Below are positions 1-7,864 of a stretch of DNA of 36,453 nucleotides, one piece after another. The notes below the pieces were generated by a model, which was given only the letters and a program-made list of their open reading frames with translations, made no database searches and had not been told where the DNA came from. Position 1 is the first letter of the stretch. Every line of letters starts with the position of its first letter. The stretch is from the NCBI GenBank assembly GCA_913048595.1, contig CAJWVJ010000005.1, positions 1 through 36,453 of the forward strand, in the 5' to 3' direction. A program made the position numbers and the translations under genes. This DNA comes from an uncultured Alphaproteobacteria bacterium (GTDB taxonomy: Bacteria; Pseudomonadota; Alphaproteobacteria; Puniceispirillales; Puniceispirillaceae).

Positions 1-439
1 CGAGCGCCCCCGCCCGCCAGGCATGGTAATAGGGATTGGCGATCAGCGCCGCCGCGTCCGGCTTGGCTCCCTTGACCAGACCGCCGAGAAAGGCCAGCGG
101 CTCTCGTGTGCCGGGAACCGGCAGCATCTGCCGGTCGAGATCGACAAGCCCGGCCGCCGCCGGCCAGCGGCGCGCAATGTAATGTTCAATAGCGGCGGTA
201 AAGCGCGGATGTCCGGCCGCCTTGGGATAGAACTGCCAACCATCATTATGCGCCGCCAGGCTGTCGATCAGCAGGCTGCCGCCGGCGATCTGCGGCTCGC
301 CAATCGACAGGTCCAGCAGGGCCCGGCCGGATGGCGGTGTCTGGTCAGCCAGAAGCGCGCGCATCTGCGCGAACATATTGCCGTCGAAAAGACTGTATTC
401 CGGGTTCAGCTTCATGATCCGCCATTTCACATCTGTCAT
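1..439 (-). CDS. Class I/II PLP-dependent aminotransferase (DapC-like), 3'-truncated by the window edge
   Basis: Absent from the ORF track because it runs off the edge. Reverse-strand translation from ATG at 439: MTDVKWRIMKLNPEYSLFDGNMFAQMRALLADQTPPSGRALLDLSIGEPQIAGG...WQFYPKAAGHPRFTAAIEHYIARRW...PVPGTREPLAFLGGLVKGAKPDAAALIANPYYHAWRAGAL. SIGEP and NPYY are typical aminotransferase motifs. Alternative start is ATG at about 415. Confidence 0.8.
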   Translation of the reverse strand, partial: MTDVKWRIMKLNPEYSLFDGNMFAQMRALLADQTPPSGRALLDLSIGEPQIAGGSLLIDSLAAHNDGWQFYPKAAGHPRFTAAIEHYIARRWPAAAGLVDLDRQMLPVPGTREPLAFLGGLVKGAKPDAAALIANPYYHAWRAGAL

Positions 440-609
440 GCCCGTCAAGGTGCCTCACAGAACTAACGCATCGGCCTGTGAGGGGCAATCACCCAGCAGC
501 AATTCCGCACCGCTGGCAACGGCAGCCACTTGCGACCCGATTGCCGATGGACAAGGCCACGGGGCCATCCTACATCTGATAAGATCGTAGCGCGAGGACG
601 GAGCATGTC

Positions 610-1152
610 ATGACGGCACCGGCTGGCAGGATTCCGGCGGTCTTCCTGGACCGCGACAACACGCTGAATGTCGACCATGGCTATACCCACCGGGTCGAGG
701 ATTTCGCCTGGATCGCCGGCGCGCCGCAGGCACTGGCGATGTTCCATAAATGTGGGCTTGCCTGTTTCCTTGTGACCAACCAGGGCGGCATCGGCAAAGG
801 GCTGTACGGCGTCGCCGAGATGACCGCCTTCAACGACCATCTGTGCCGCGAGGCCGAAAGTGCCGGCGGAAAGATTACCGACATCGCCTATTGCGCCCAT
901 CATCCGCAGGCGGTTCATCCGGAATGGCGCGCGCCAAGCCCGCGCCGCAAGCCGGCGCCAGGCATGATCCTGGAACTTGCCGAGAAGTGGAACATCGAGC
1001 TTGGCGCCTCGGTGATGATCGGCGACCGTGACAGTGATGTCGCCGCGGGGGAGGCTGCCGGATGCCACACCTATAAATTCGACGGTGGTGATCTCGCGGC
1101 TCTGGCGCGCCATGTTCTGGGGCGGCATTTCGGGCATCTGGACAATGGCTGA
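610..1152 (+). CDS. gmhB: D-glycero-D-manno-heptose 1,7-bisphosphate phosphatase (HAD family)
   Basis: HAD motifs FLDRDNTLN, VTNQGGIGKGLY, KPAPGM and MIGDRDSDVAAG; 180 aa. Confidence 0.88.
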   Translation: MTAPAGRIPAVFLDRDNTLNVDHGYTHRVEDFAWIAGAPQALAMFHKCGLACFLVTNQGGIGKGLYGVAEMTAFNDHLCREAESAGGKITDIAYCAHHPQAVHPEWRAPSPRRKPAPGMILELAEKWNIELGASVMIGDRDSDVAAGEAAGCHTYKFDGGDLAALARHVLGRHFGHLDNG

Positions 1153-2395
1153 CGTAACCGTCATCGGGGGCGGACTGACCGGGCTGATGACCGCCATCGC
1201 GCTGTCGCATGCCGGACCGCGAATTCATCTAGTCGACCGCGCCGGCCAGGATGCCGCGCCGCCGGACGAGCGTACCACCACCATCAACGCCGCAGGTGCC
1301 CGCATGATGCAGGCGCTTGGCGTCTGGGACCGGATGGCAAGCGCGCCGGCTAAGGTGATGCGGGTGGCGGTTGCCGAAGGCCCGGCACCGACCGGTCTGG
1401 CCGCGCGGCGACGGCGCGACAGCGATTTGTCATGGCAGGGCGGTGACCGGCCGATGGGATATGTCGTCGGCAACGCTGCACTTCAGGACGCGCTTCGCAC
1501 GACCCTTGGCACCCGCGAGGTGAGCGAGCATCGCGGCCGTGCGGTCACCGGCTGGCATGCCGATGCCGATGGCGCGGTCCTGACACTGGCCGATGCCGGC
1601 GGAACCGGAGTCAGCCTTCACACATCGCTTGCTGTCGCCTGCGACGGGGCGCGAAGCGTGATGGCCGATCTTGCCGGCCTTGCCAGACGCGAGGAGCGAC
1701 AGACACAGACCGCCATCGTCACCACGCTTCGCACCGAACGGCGTCACGAGGACACCGCCTATCAGCGGTTTCTGCCGGGAGGACCTTTCGCCCTGATGCC
1801 CGGGCCGGGCGAGACCGGCGGCCATGAAATGTCGCTTGTCTGGACCCTGCCGAACACGACGGCGCAGGAACTGATTGCCGCCGAGCCGGCAGCCTTCGAG
1901 GCCGCCTGTTTCGAGGCGTTCGGGTCACGGCTTGGCTATATGAGCCTTGCCGGCACCCGGCTGGCCTGGCCTCTGCAGCCCTCATGGCGGCGGCGGATCA
2001 CGGCCACGGGCCTTGTTCTGGCCGGCGATGCGGCGCATGCCATCCACCCGCTTGCCGGGCAAGGATACAACCTTGCCCTTGCCGACGCCGCGGTGCTGGC
2101 CGACCTTCTGGCTGCCTGCGCCCGCCGCGGGCTGAGCCCGTCGCATCCATCACTTCGCAAGGGGTATGAGATGGCGCGGTTCAACGAGAGGCTGACGTTG
2201 AGCATGGCGACGTCCGGCCTCAACAGGCTGTTCGCGGGCGCGCCGCCCTTCATGCGGCGGGCTGCCGGGATCGGCTTTTCGGTTCTCGACAGGCTTCCGG
2301 CGAAATCGCTGTTCTCAAAGATTGCCGAGGGCGGCCGGCTGGCCGACGCGGCCCTGCTGCAAGGACAGCTTCCCGGCACAAGGCGTCCTGGCTAG
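1145..2395 (+). CDS. UbiH/UbiF/Coq6-family FAD-dependent monooxygenase (ubiquinone biosynthesis)
   Basis: MADVTVIGGGLTGLMTAIALSHAG Rossmann motif, LVLAGDAAHAIHPLAGQGYNLALADAAVLADLL. Start moved from the ORF's 1028 to 1145, where the protein begins; it overlaps the end of gmhB. Confidence 0.85.
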   Translation: MADVTVIGGGLTGLMTAIALSHAGPRIHLVDRAGQDAAPPDERTTTINAAGARMMQALGVWDRMASAPAKVMRVAVAEGPAPTGLAARRRRDSDLSWQGGDRPMGYVVGNAALQDALRTTLGTREVSEHRGRAVTGWHADADGAVLTLADAGGTGVSLHTSLAVACDGARSVMADLAGLARREERQTQTAIVTTLRTERRHEDTAYQRFLPGGPFALMPGPGETGGHEMSLVWTLPNTTAQELIAAEPAAFEAACFEAFGSRLGYMSLAGTRLAWPLQPSWRRRITATGLVLAGDAAHAIHPLAGQGYNLALADAAVLADLLAACARRGLSPSHPSLRKGYEMARFNERLTLSMATSGLNRLFAGAPPFMRRAAGIGFSVLDRLPAKSLFSKIAEGGRLADAALLQGQLPGTRRPG

Positions 2396-2405
2396 CCGAG
2401 AAAGA

Positions 2406-2762
2406 CTAGCCGCGGGACTGGCCGGCGGCGGCCAGCCGGTCTGCATACTCCGCCAGCAAGCTGTCCTGCCGCATGCCGTAATCATGGAGGATGTCCCAGC
2501 TGAACAGCCCGGTGTCATGGCCGTCGTCAAACACCAGGCGGACAGCGTAATTGCCGACGGGCTCGATGCCGGTGATGGCGACATGGCGTTTGCCGGCAGG
2601 CGTGGTTTTCTGGCCGGCACCATGGCCCTGAACCTCGGCCGACGGCGATTCCACGCGCAGCAATTCGGCGCTCAGCGCAAAGCTGTCGCCATTTTCGAAA
2701 CTGACATGAAGGGTGCGCTTGTCGGATGCGAGCCGGATTTCGGACGGCGAGGCGGTTGTCAT
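2406..2762 (-). CDS. DUF971 domain protein
   Basis: 118 aa; pattern ...GIEPVGNYAVRLVFDDGHDTGLFSWDILHDYG... Confidence 0.8.
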   Translation of the reverse strand: MTTASPSEIRLASDKRTLHVSFENGDSFALSAELLRVESPSAEVQGHGAGQKTTPAGKRHVAITGIEPVGNYAVRLVFDDGHDTGLFSWDILHDYGMRQDSLLAEYADRLAAAGQSRG

Positions 2763-3010
2763 CAGCGGCGCGCCTCGCGCTCCGCCTCGCTCAGCTCGCG
2801 CGATTCATCGAGAAGCATGATCGGCACGCCGGCGCGCACCGGAAAGGCCCTGCCAAGCTGATGGCTGACAAGCTCGCCCCGCGCGCGGTCATAATCCAGC
2901 GGTCCATGCGTGACCGGGCAGACCAGCACCTCGAGAAGCACCGGATCAATCCCTGACGGGGCAGCGTCATTGCCATTCTGGTCAGTGTCGTGCGTCATTC
3001 TGGCCGTCAT
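2762..3010 (-). CDS. Trm112-family protein
   Basis: [51 protein letters not shown]; stop overlaps the DUF971 start (TGATG). Start may be the internal Met at about 2998. Confidence 0.83.
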   Translation of the reverse strand: MTARMTHDTDQNGNDAAPSGIDPVLLEVLVCPVTHGPLDYDRARGELVSHQLGRAFPVRAGVPIMLLDESRELSEAEREARR

Positions 3011-3629
3011 CCTCGTGAAGCGCCATTTCCATCATCGCGACAAGAAGGTCGGCGCGGCGGCTAATCCCCTCTGCCTCGAGAAGCGCCTGCTTCTCGGCGA
3101 CGTCGAACGGACAGACCATGGCAAGCGTGTTGAGAATGGCATTGTCGTCAGACCGTTCGATCTGGTCCCAGTCTGCCTCAAACCCGCGCTGATCGAAATA
3201 GCGACGCATCACATCGAACATATGGCCGCGATCACCAATGCCGGCGTCACTGTCATCGAGATCGGCGGCGAATTCATGCCAGCTGACATCCGCCAGCCGG
3301 TATCCGCCCGCGCTCAGCCGGTGGTCATGAAGCCGGAAACGGCAGACGCCGTTCAGCGCGATCATGTAGCGGCCATCGCCTGTTTCCTGAAAATAGCTGA
3401 TGCGGCCGGCACAGCCGATGCCGAACAGCTCGCCGGATTCCTCCATCGGCTGGACCATGCCGATCAGCCTGCCGCTGCTGCCAAGCGCATCCTCGACCAT
3501 GGCGAGGTAGCGCGGCTCGAAAATATTCAATGGCAGCTGGCCGCCGGGAAGAAGAAGCGCGTTCGGCAGCGGGAAGATAGGCATCTGGGCCGGCAGGGCC
3601 GCGGCGGCGTCATAATCCATGTTCATCAT
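2982..3629 (-). CDS. LON peptidase substrate-binding-domain protein
   Basis: [33 protein letters not shown]...[29 protein letters not shown]. Confidence 0.85.
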   Translation of the reverse strand: MMNMDYDAAAALPAQMPIFPLPNALLLPGGQLPLNIFEPRYLAMVEDALGSSGRLIGMVQPMEESGELFGIGCAGRISYFQETGDGRYMIALNGVCRFRLHDHRLSAGGYRLADVSWHEFAADLDDSDAGIGDRGHMFDVMRRYFDQRGFEADWDQIERSDDNAILNTLAMVCPFDVAEKQALLEAEGISRRADLLVAMMEMALHEDDGQNDARH

Positions 3630-3694
3630 CAGAATCCCGTTTGGCTTGGGACATCATCCATGCCGGCCAGACAGCGGCCGGCACCGGTCATGCC

Positions 3695-4594
3695 TTATGA
3701 AAACAGAAGTGTCGAAAGCTTGCGCCTGGCGGCAATCACATCCGGGTTCGCCGCGCCGAGCGTGGCAAAGAATTCCAGAAGCTGAAGCCGCGCCGCATCA
3801 TCATTCCACCCACGCTCGATGCGGATGGATTCGAGAAGTTGCGTCATCGCCTCGGCATTTTCACCGACAGCATAGAGCGCCAGCGCACATTCCTGCCTGG
3901 CGGCCAGATCGGTTGGGTCTGCCTCGACGGCGGCGCGCGCCGCCCCCAGCTCACCGGCTGATTCCGACGCCTTTTCCGCCAGCTCGACCGCGGCAATGGC
4001 AGACGCCATCGCCGGATCGTCTCGGTACTCGTCATTCAGCTGGTCGATGACCTCGCGCGCACCGGCGATGTCGCCGCTGGCGCTGAGGCAGCGCACCACG
4101 CCCGCCAGCGCGGCGACGGATTCCGGCGCTGCCCCCATCACCTCCTGGAACTGCATCATCGCGGTCCCGTGATCACCGGCGGCGAGCGACGCCTCGGCAG
4201 CCTCGAGCATGGCCTCGATATCGGCCCCGGCGCCGCCCATCGACACCAGCTTTTCAATGAATTGCTTGACGTTTGATTCAGGCTGCGCGCCGGCGAAACC
4301 GTCAACCGGCTGGCCATCGACAAAACCATAGACCGTGGGGACCGACTGGACACGCATCTGCTGCGCGATCTGCTGATTGTCGTCAATATTGACCCGCACC
4401 ATGCGGACCTTGCCGGCATTCGCCCCGACGACCTTTTCCAGCACCGGGCCAAGCTGCTTGCACGGCCCGCACCATGGCGCCCAGAACTGCACCACTGTCG
4501 GCGTTGCCTTCGACCCCTCGATGACCTCGGCCATGAAATTGTCGATCGTGACGTCAACCGGCGCCGTCTGCTGTGCTGAAATCATCTGGTCCAT
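3695..4594 (-). CDS. Thioredoxin-domain protein with C-terminal TPR-like region (YbbN/CnoX-like)
   Basis: VVQFWAPWCGPCKQLGPVLEKV active site followed by an alpha-helical TPR-like C-terminus; 299 aa. Confidence 0.87.
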   Translation of the reverse strand: MDQMISAQQTAPVDVTIDNFMAEVIEGSKATPTVVQFWAPWCGPCKQLGPVLEKVVGANAGKVRMVRVNIDDNQQIAQQMRVQSVPTVYGFVDGQPVDGFAGAQPESNVKQFIEKLVSMGGAGADIEAMLEAAEASLAAGDHGTAMMQFQEVMGAAPESVAALAGVVRCLSASGDIAGAREVIDQLNDEYRDDPAMASAIAAVELAEKASESAGELGAARAAVEADPTDLAARQECALALYAVGENAEAMTQLLESIRIERGWNDDAARLQLLEFFATLGAANPDVIAARRKLSTLLFS

Positions 4595-4734
4595 GATGGC
4601 GCAGGTTCCATTTGCTGAAAGATGGGGCCACCCGCGGTCCGGACGGCAAAGGTGATGAACGGGTCTCTGTTGAATTTAGGCATCACATCCCTCAAAACAA
4701 GGTGCAGTGTCGACGCCGGCGGATGGGCGCGGCG

Positions 4735-5253
4735 TTACAGCGTGACCATCACAGGGTCATGGCCGGTGATGGCCAGGAACCGGCGCAGCCCGTCCGGCGT
4801 CACGCCGAGCGTCAGGTCATTCACCAGCGGGTGGAAATACAGCATCTTGGCTTCCATCAGCCCGCTGTCCAGCGCCAGCCGCACCCGGTGATCGGAATCA
4901 TTGATCAGGGTGAAGGGGCTGACCGCGCCCGGGCGCACGCCAAGGAACTCGAACAGCCGGTCGGCGCTGCCGAAGGACAGCCGGTCGGCGCCGATCTTGT
5001 CCTGAAGGGCCTTCAGATCAATGTCACGGTCTTCCTGGGCGACCACCAGAAAATTCCGCTTCTTGCGATCGCGAAGATAGAGGTTCTTCACATGCGTTCC
5101 GTCCATCTGGCCGCGGAGGGCCTTGGAATCCTCGACCGTGCGGAGCGGCGGATGTTCGTGACGCGTCATCTCGATGCTGGCCCCGGAAAGCGTTTCGATC
5201 AGGCTTTCCGGCGTAGTGGGAAGGCTGTCCTTGAAGGCGGAAGAGGCGTCCAT
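4735..5253 (-). CDS. Prolyl-tRNA deacylase / YbaK-ProX family protein
   Basis: GTHVKNLYLRDRKKRNFLVVAQEDRDIDLKALQDKIGADRLSFGSADRLFEFLGVRPGAVSPFTLIND. Likely start MDASSAFKDSLPTTPE at 5253 rather than the ORF's 5370. Confidence 0.85.
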   Translation of the reverse strand: MDASSAFKDSLPTTPESLIETLSGASIEMTRHEHPPLRTVEDSKALRGQMDGTHVKNLYLRDRKKRNFLVVAQEDRDIDLKALQDKIGADRLSFGSADRLFEFLGVRPGAVSPFTLINDSDHRVRLALDSGLMEAKMLYFHPLVNDLTLGVTPDGLRRFLAITGHDPVMVTL

Positions 5254-5470
5254 GGTTTCGTCTCCGGCAATGATCTGTAACCCGCTGACAGATAAATCCC
5301 CGCCGCGTTTTGTCAAGCCGTCGCCACCCTCCATGCCATCCTCGATGCCATGATGCATAAGGGCGGACACAATGGCTTATTCATCACCGCGCCATCATGT
5401 AACAGAATGCAACGATTGACCGCCCTTTATATGTGGCCTAGGACGGCGGACAGGCGACGGATTCACAAAC

Positions 5471-5530
5471 GTCTTCAAAGACGTCTCCATGGGCGTCTCC
5501 ATGGGCGTCTTGATTGGCGTCCGGGAACAG
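5471..5530 (+). repeat. Short tandem repeat, 12-bp period, about 5 degenerate units
   Basis: GTCTTCAAAGAC|GTCTCCATGGGC|GTCTCCATGGGC|GTCTTGATTGGC|GTCCGGGAACAG; units 2 and 3 are identical. Confidence 0.8.
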
Positions 5531-5536
5531 GTGGCG

Positions 5537-6538
5537 ATGACACGCATCGGATTGATTGGCTGCGGCATGTGGGGCCGGAATCTGGCTCGTAATCTTGCCT
5601 CGCTCGGCGCGCTGGCGGCGGTTGCCGACCAGAACGACGACCGCGCCACCGGGTTTGCCGAGGAATTCGGCACCAGCGCGATGCCCGTCGGCAGGCTGCT
5701 AGGTGAGGCCGATCTCGATGGTGTGGTGATCGCCACCGCGGCCCCGACACATGCCGGTCTCGCCCTGACGGCGCTTGCCGCCGGTCTTCATGTCTATGTT
5801 GAAAAACCCTTTGCCATCACGCTTGCCGAGGCCGAACGGATGGCCACCGCGGCCGCCACGGCCGGCCGCCAGATGATGGTGGGGCATCTGATCCGCTATC
5901 ATGACGCCTTTCTGGAACTGCAAGCTCAGGTCGGGTCCGGGGTGATCGGGAGCGTCCGGCATGTGACGGCAAACCGGCTGGCGATGGGCCGGATCCGCGC
6001 CACCGAGTCGGTTATCCACGATCTCTGTCCGCATGATATCTCGCTGATCCTGGCCATCATGGGCGGCATGCCGACAGCGGTCAGCTGCGCCGGTGCCAGC
6101 CATGTGACAGCCGGCATTCCCGATATGCTGTCGACCTTGTTCGCCTTCGAGGGCGGGCGCAGCGCGACGATGACGACAAGCTGGATGTCGCCCTACAAGG
6201 AACATCGCCTGGTCGTCACCGGAAGCAAGGGGTCCATTGTCTTTGACGACACCCGTCCCTGGGCTGAAAAGCTGACCCTCTACCGTGACAGCATCACGCC
6301 AGACGGGGACAATTTCGCCGTGGCGCGCGCCAGGCCGCTGCATCTGCCGCTTGAAGAGGCCGAACCACTGAAACAGGAGATGCAGGCCTTCATCACAAGC
6401 TGCGAGACAGGTCTTCCGGCCCCCACAGCTGTCGATGACGCACTGGCTGTCCAGCGCGTTCTTCATAGCATGATGCAGAATTTCGCCGAGTTCGGAACCG
6501 CGGAAGACGCCCCTTCCGCCGCACGAGAAAGAGGCTGA
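5537..6538 (+). CDS. Gfo/Idh/MocA-family oxidoreductase (possible nucleotide-sugar dehydrogenase, WlbA-like)
   Basis: MTRIGLIGCGMWGRNLARNLASLG Rossmann motif, VYVEKPFAIT. Start at 5537 has an upstream AGGTGG; the ORF's start at 5489 lies in the tandem repeat. Confidence 0.82.
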   Translation: MTRIGLIGCGMWGRNLARNLASLGALAAVADQNDDRATGFAEEFGTSAMPVGRLLGEADLDGVVIATAAPTHAGLALTALAAGLHVYVEKPFAITLAEAERMATAAATAGRQMMVGHLIRYHDAFLELQAQVGSGVIGSVRHVTANRLAMGRIRATESVIHDLCPHDISLILAIMGGMPTAVSCAGASHVTAGIPDMLSTLFAFEGGRSATMTTSWMSPYKEHRLVVTGSKGSIVFDDTRPWAEKLTLYRDSITPDGDNFAVARARPLHLPLEEAEPLKQEMQAFITSCETGLPAPTAVDDALAVQRVLHSMMQNFAEFGTAEDAPSAARERG

Positions 6539-6540
6539 CC

Positions 6541-7701
6541 ATGATTCCCTTTATCGACCTTGCCGCGCAGCAGGCCCGAATTCGCGACAGGATCGAGGCC
6601 GGATTCGGCACGGTTCTCGACCATGGCGCCTATGTCATGGGGCCCGAGGTTGCTGCAATCGAGGCGCGGCTGGCAGAGGCCGCCGGCAGCAGACACTGCG
6701 TCAGCTGTTCGTCGGGAACCGACGCGCTCATCCTTGCTCTGCTGGCACAGGGGCTTCGCCCGGGCCAGGGGGTGATTGTTCCCTCCTTCACCTTCGCCGC
6801 CAGTGCCGAGGTGATGCCGGTCCTTGGCGCGGTGCCTGTCTTCGCCGAGGTTGATCCTGTTACCTTCAATCTCGATCCCGCAAGCCTGCCGGCCGCAATG
6901 GCCGCGGCACGCGAGTCCGGCATCGAGCCTGTGGGCATCATCGGTGTCGGGCTGTTCGGCCAGCCGGCGGACTATGCCGCGATCGGCGCCTTCGCCGAGG
7001 CGGAAGGGCTCTGGGTGGTGGACGACGCGGCCCAGAGTTTCGGTGCCAGCCTCAACAACATGCCTGTCGGCCAGCTTGCCGACATCACCTGCACCAGCTT
7101 CTTTCCGGCAAAGCCGCTTGGGTGCTATGGCGATGGCGGGGCTGTATTTGTGGATGATGACGCGAAGGCCGAGCTCATGCGGTCCTGCCGCGTTCATGGC
7201 ATGGGCAAGAACAAATACGAGAATATTCGCATTGGCATGACGGCCCGGCTCGACACGCTGCAGGCGGCCGTTCTGGATGCCAAGCTTGATATTTTCGAGG
7301 ATGAGCTGGACCGCCGCCAGACGGTGGCCGACCATTACGAGGCCCTTCTCGACGGGATTGCCGTGCCACCGCGCCTTGCGGCGGGCGCTACCTCCAGCTG
7401 GGCGCAGTATACGGTGAAGCTTCCCGCCGGCACCGACCGCGACGCTGTGATGGCGGCGCTCAAGGAACGGGGGGTGCCAAGCGCCATCTATTACCCGGTG
7501 CCGATGCACCGGCAGCCGCCCTATCAGTCATATCCGGTCAGCGGCTGCGGGATGGAAGTGACGGCCGACCTGTGCAGCCGGGTGCTGGCCCTGCCGATGC
7601 ATCCCTATCTGGACTACGCGCAGCAACAGCAGGTCGCCGCCGCGCTGGCCACGGCGCTTGGCAACAGCGGCGCATCCGGCGGCATGCAGGAAATCGCCTG
7701 A
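6541..7701 (+). CDS. DegT/DnrJ/EryC1/StrS-family sugar aminotransferase
   Basis: MIPFIDLAAQQARIRDRIEAGF...CSSGTDALILALLA...VPSFTFAASAEV...DDAAQSFGA...SFFPAKPLGCYGDGGAVF (PLP-lysine motif). Confidence 0.92.
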   Translation: MIPFIDLAAQQARIRDRIEAGFGTVLDHGAYVMGPEVAAIEARLAEAAGSRHCVSCSSGTDALILALLAQGLRPGQGVIVPSFTFAASAEVMPVLGAVPVFAEVDPVTFNLDPASLPAAMAAARESGIEPVGIIGVGLFGQPADYAAIGAFAEAEGLWVVDDAAQSFGASLNNMPVGQLADITCTSFFPAKPLGCYGDGGAVFVDDDAKAELMRSCRVHGMGKNKYENIRIGMTARLDTLQAAVLDAKLDIFEDELDRRQTVADHYEALLDGIAVPPRLAAGATSSWAQYTVKLPAGTDRDAVMAALKERGVPSAIYYPVPMHRQPPYQSYPVSGCGMEVTADLCSRVLALPMHPYLDYAQQQQVAAALATALGNSGASGGMQEIA

Positions 7702-7717
7702 CGGTGACATTCCCCGC

Positions 7718-7746
7718 TTGCAAGGCTGAACAGCTTGCATTATACC
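7718..7746 (+). promoter_or_regulatory. Candidate sigma70-type promoter for tRNA-Gly
   Basis: TTGCAA (7718-7723) - 17 nt - TATACC (7741-7746), about 45 nt upstream of the tRNA. Confidence 0.5.
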
Positions 7747-7789
7747 GTCGCAACGCGGACCACGCCGGCTGACCTGCCGGCATCGCGAC

Positions 7790-7864
7790 GCGGGTGTAGC
7801 TCAGGGGTAGAGCACAACCTTGCCAAGGTTGGGGTCGAGGGTTCGAATCCCTTCACCCGCTCCA
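7790..7864 (+). tRNA. tRNA-Gly (anticodon GCC), CCA encoded
   Basis: GCGGGTG...CACCCGC acceptor stem, AACCT-TGCCA-AGGTT anticodon arm, GGGTTCGAATCCC T arm, TCCA end. Confidence 0.95.
7816..7863 (+). repeat. att-like direct repeat copy 1 (3' portion of tRNA-Gly)
   Basis: aaccttgccaaggttggggtcgagggttcgaatcccttcacccgctcc, identical to 10216-10263. Confidence 0.95.

Noticed and set aside
463-1197. 244-aa minus-strand ORF opposite gmhB
   Set aside because: gmhB motifs on the plus strand are convincing; this is a shadow ORF.
6463-7509. 348-aa antisense ORF over the DegT aminotransferase
   Set aside because: Shadow ORF; the plus strand has clear DegT motifs.
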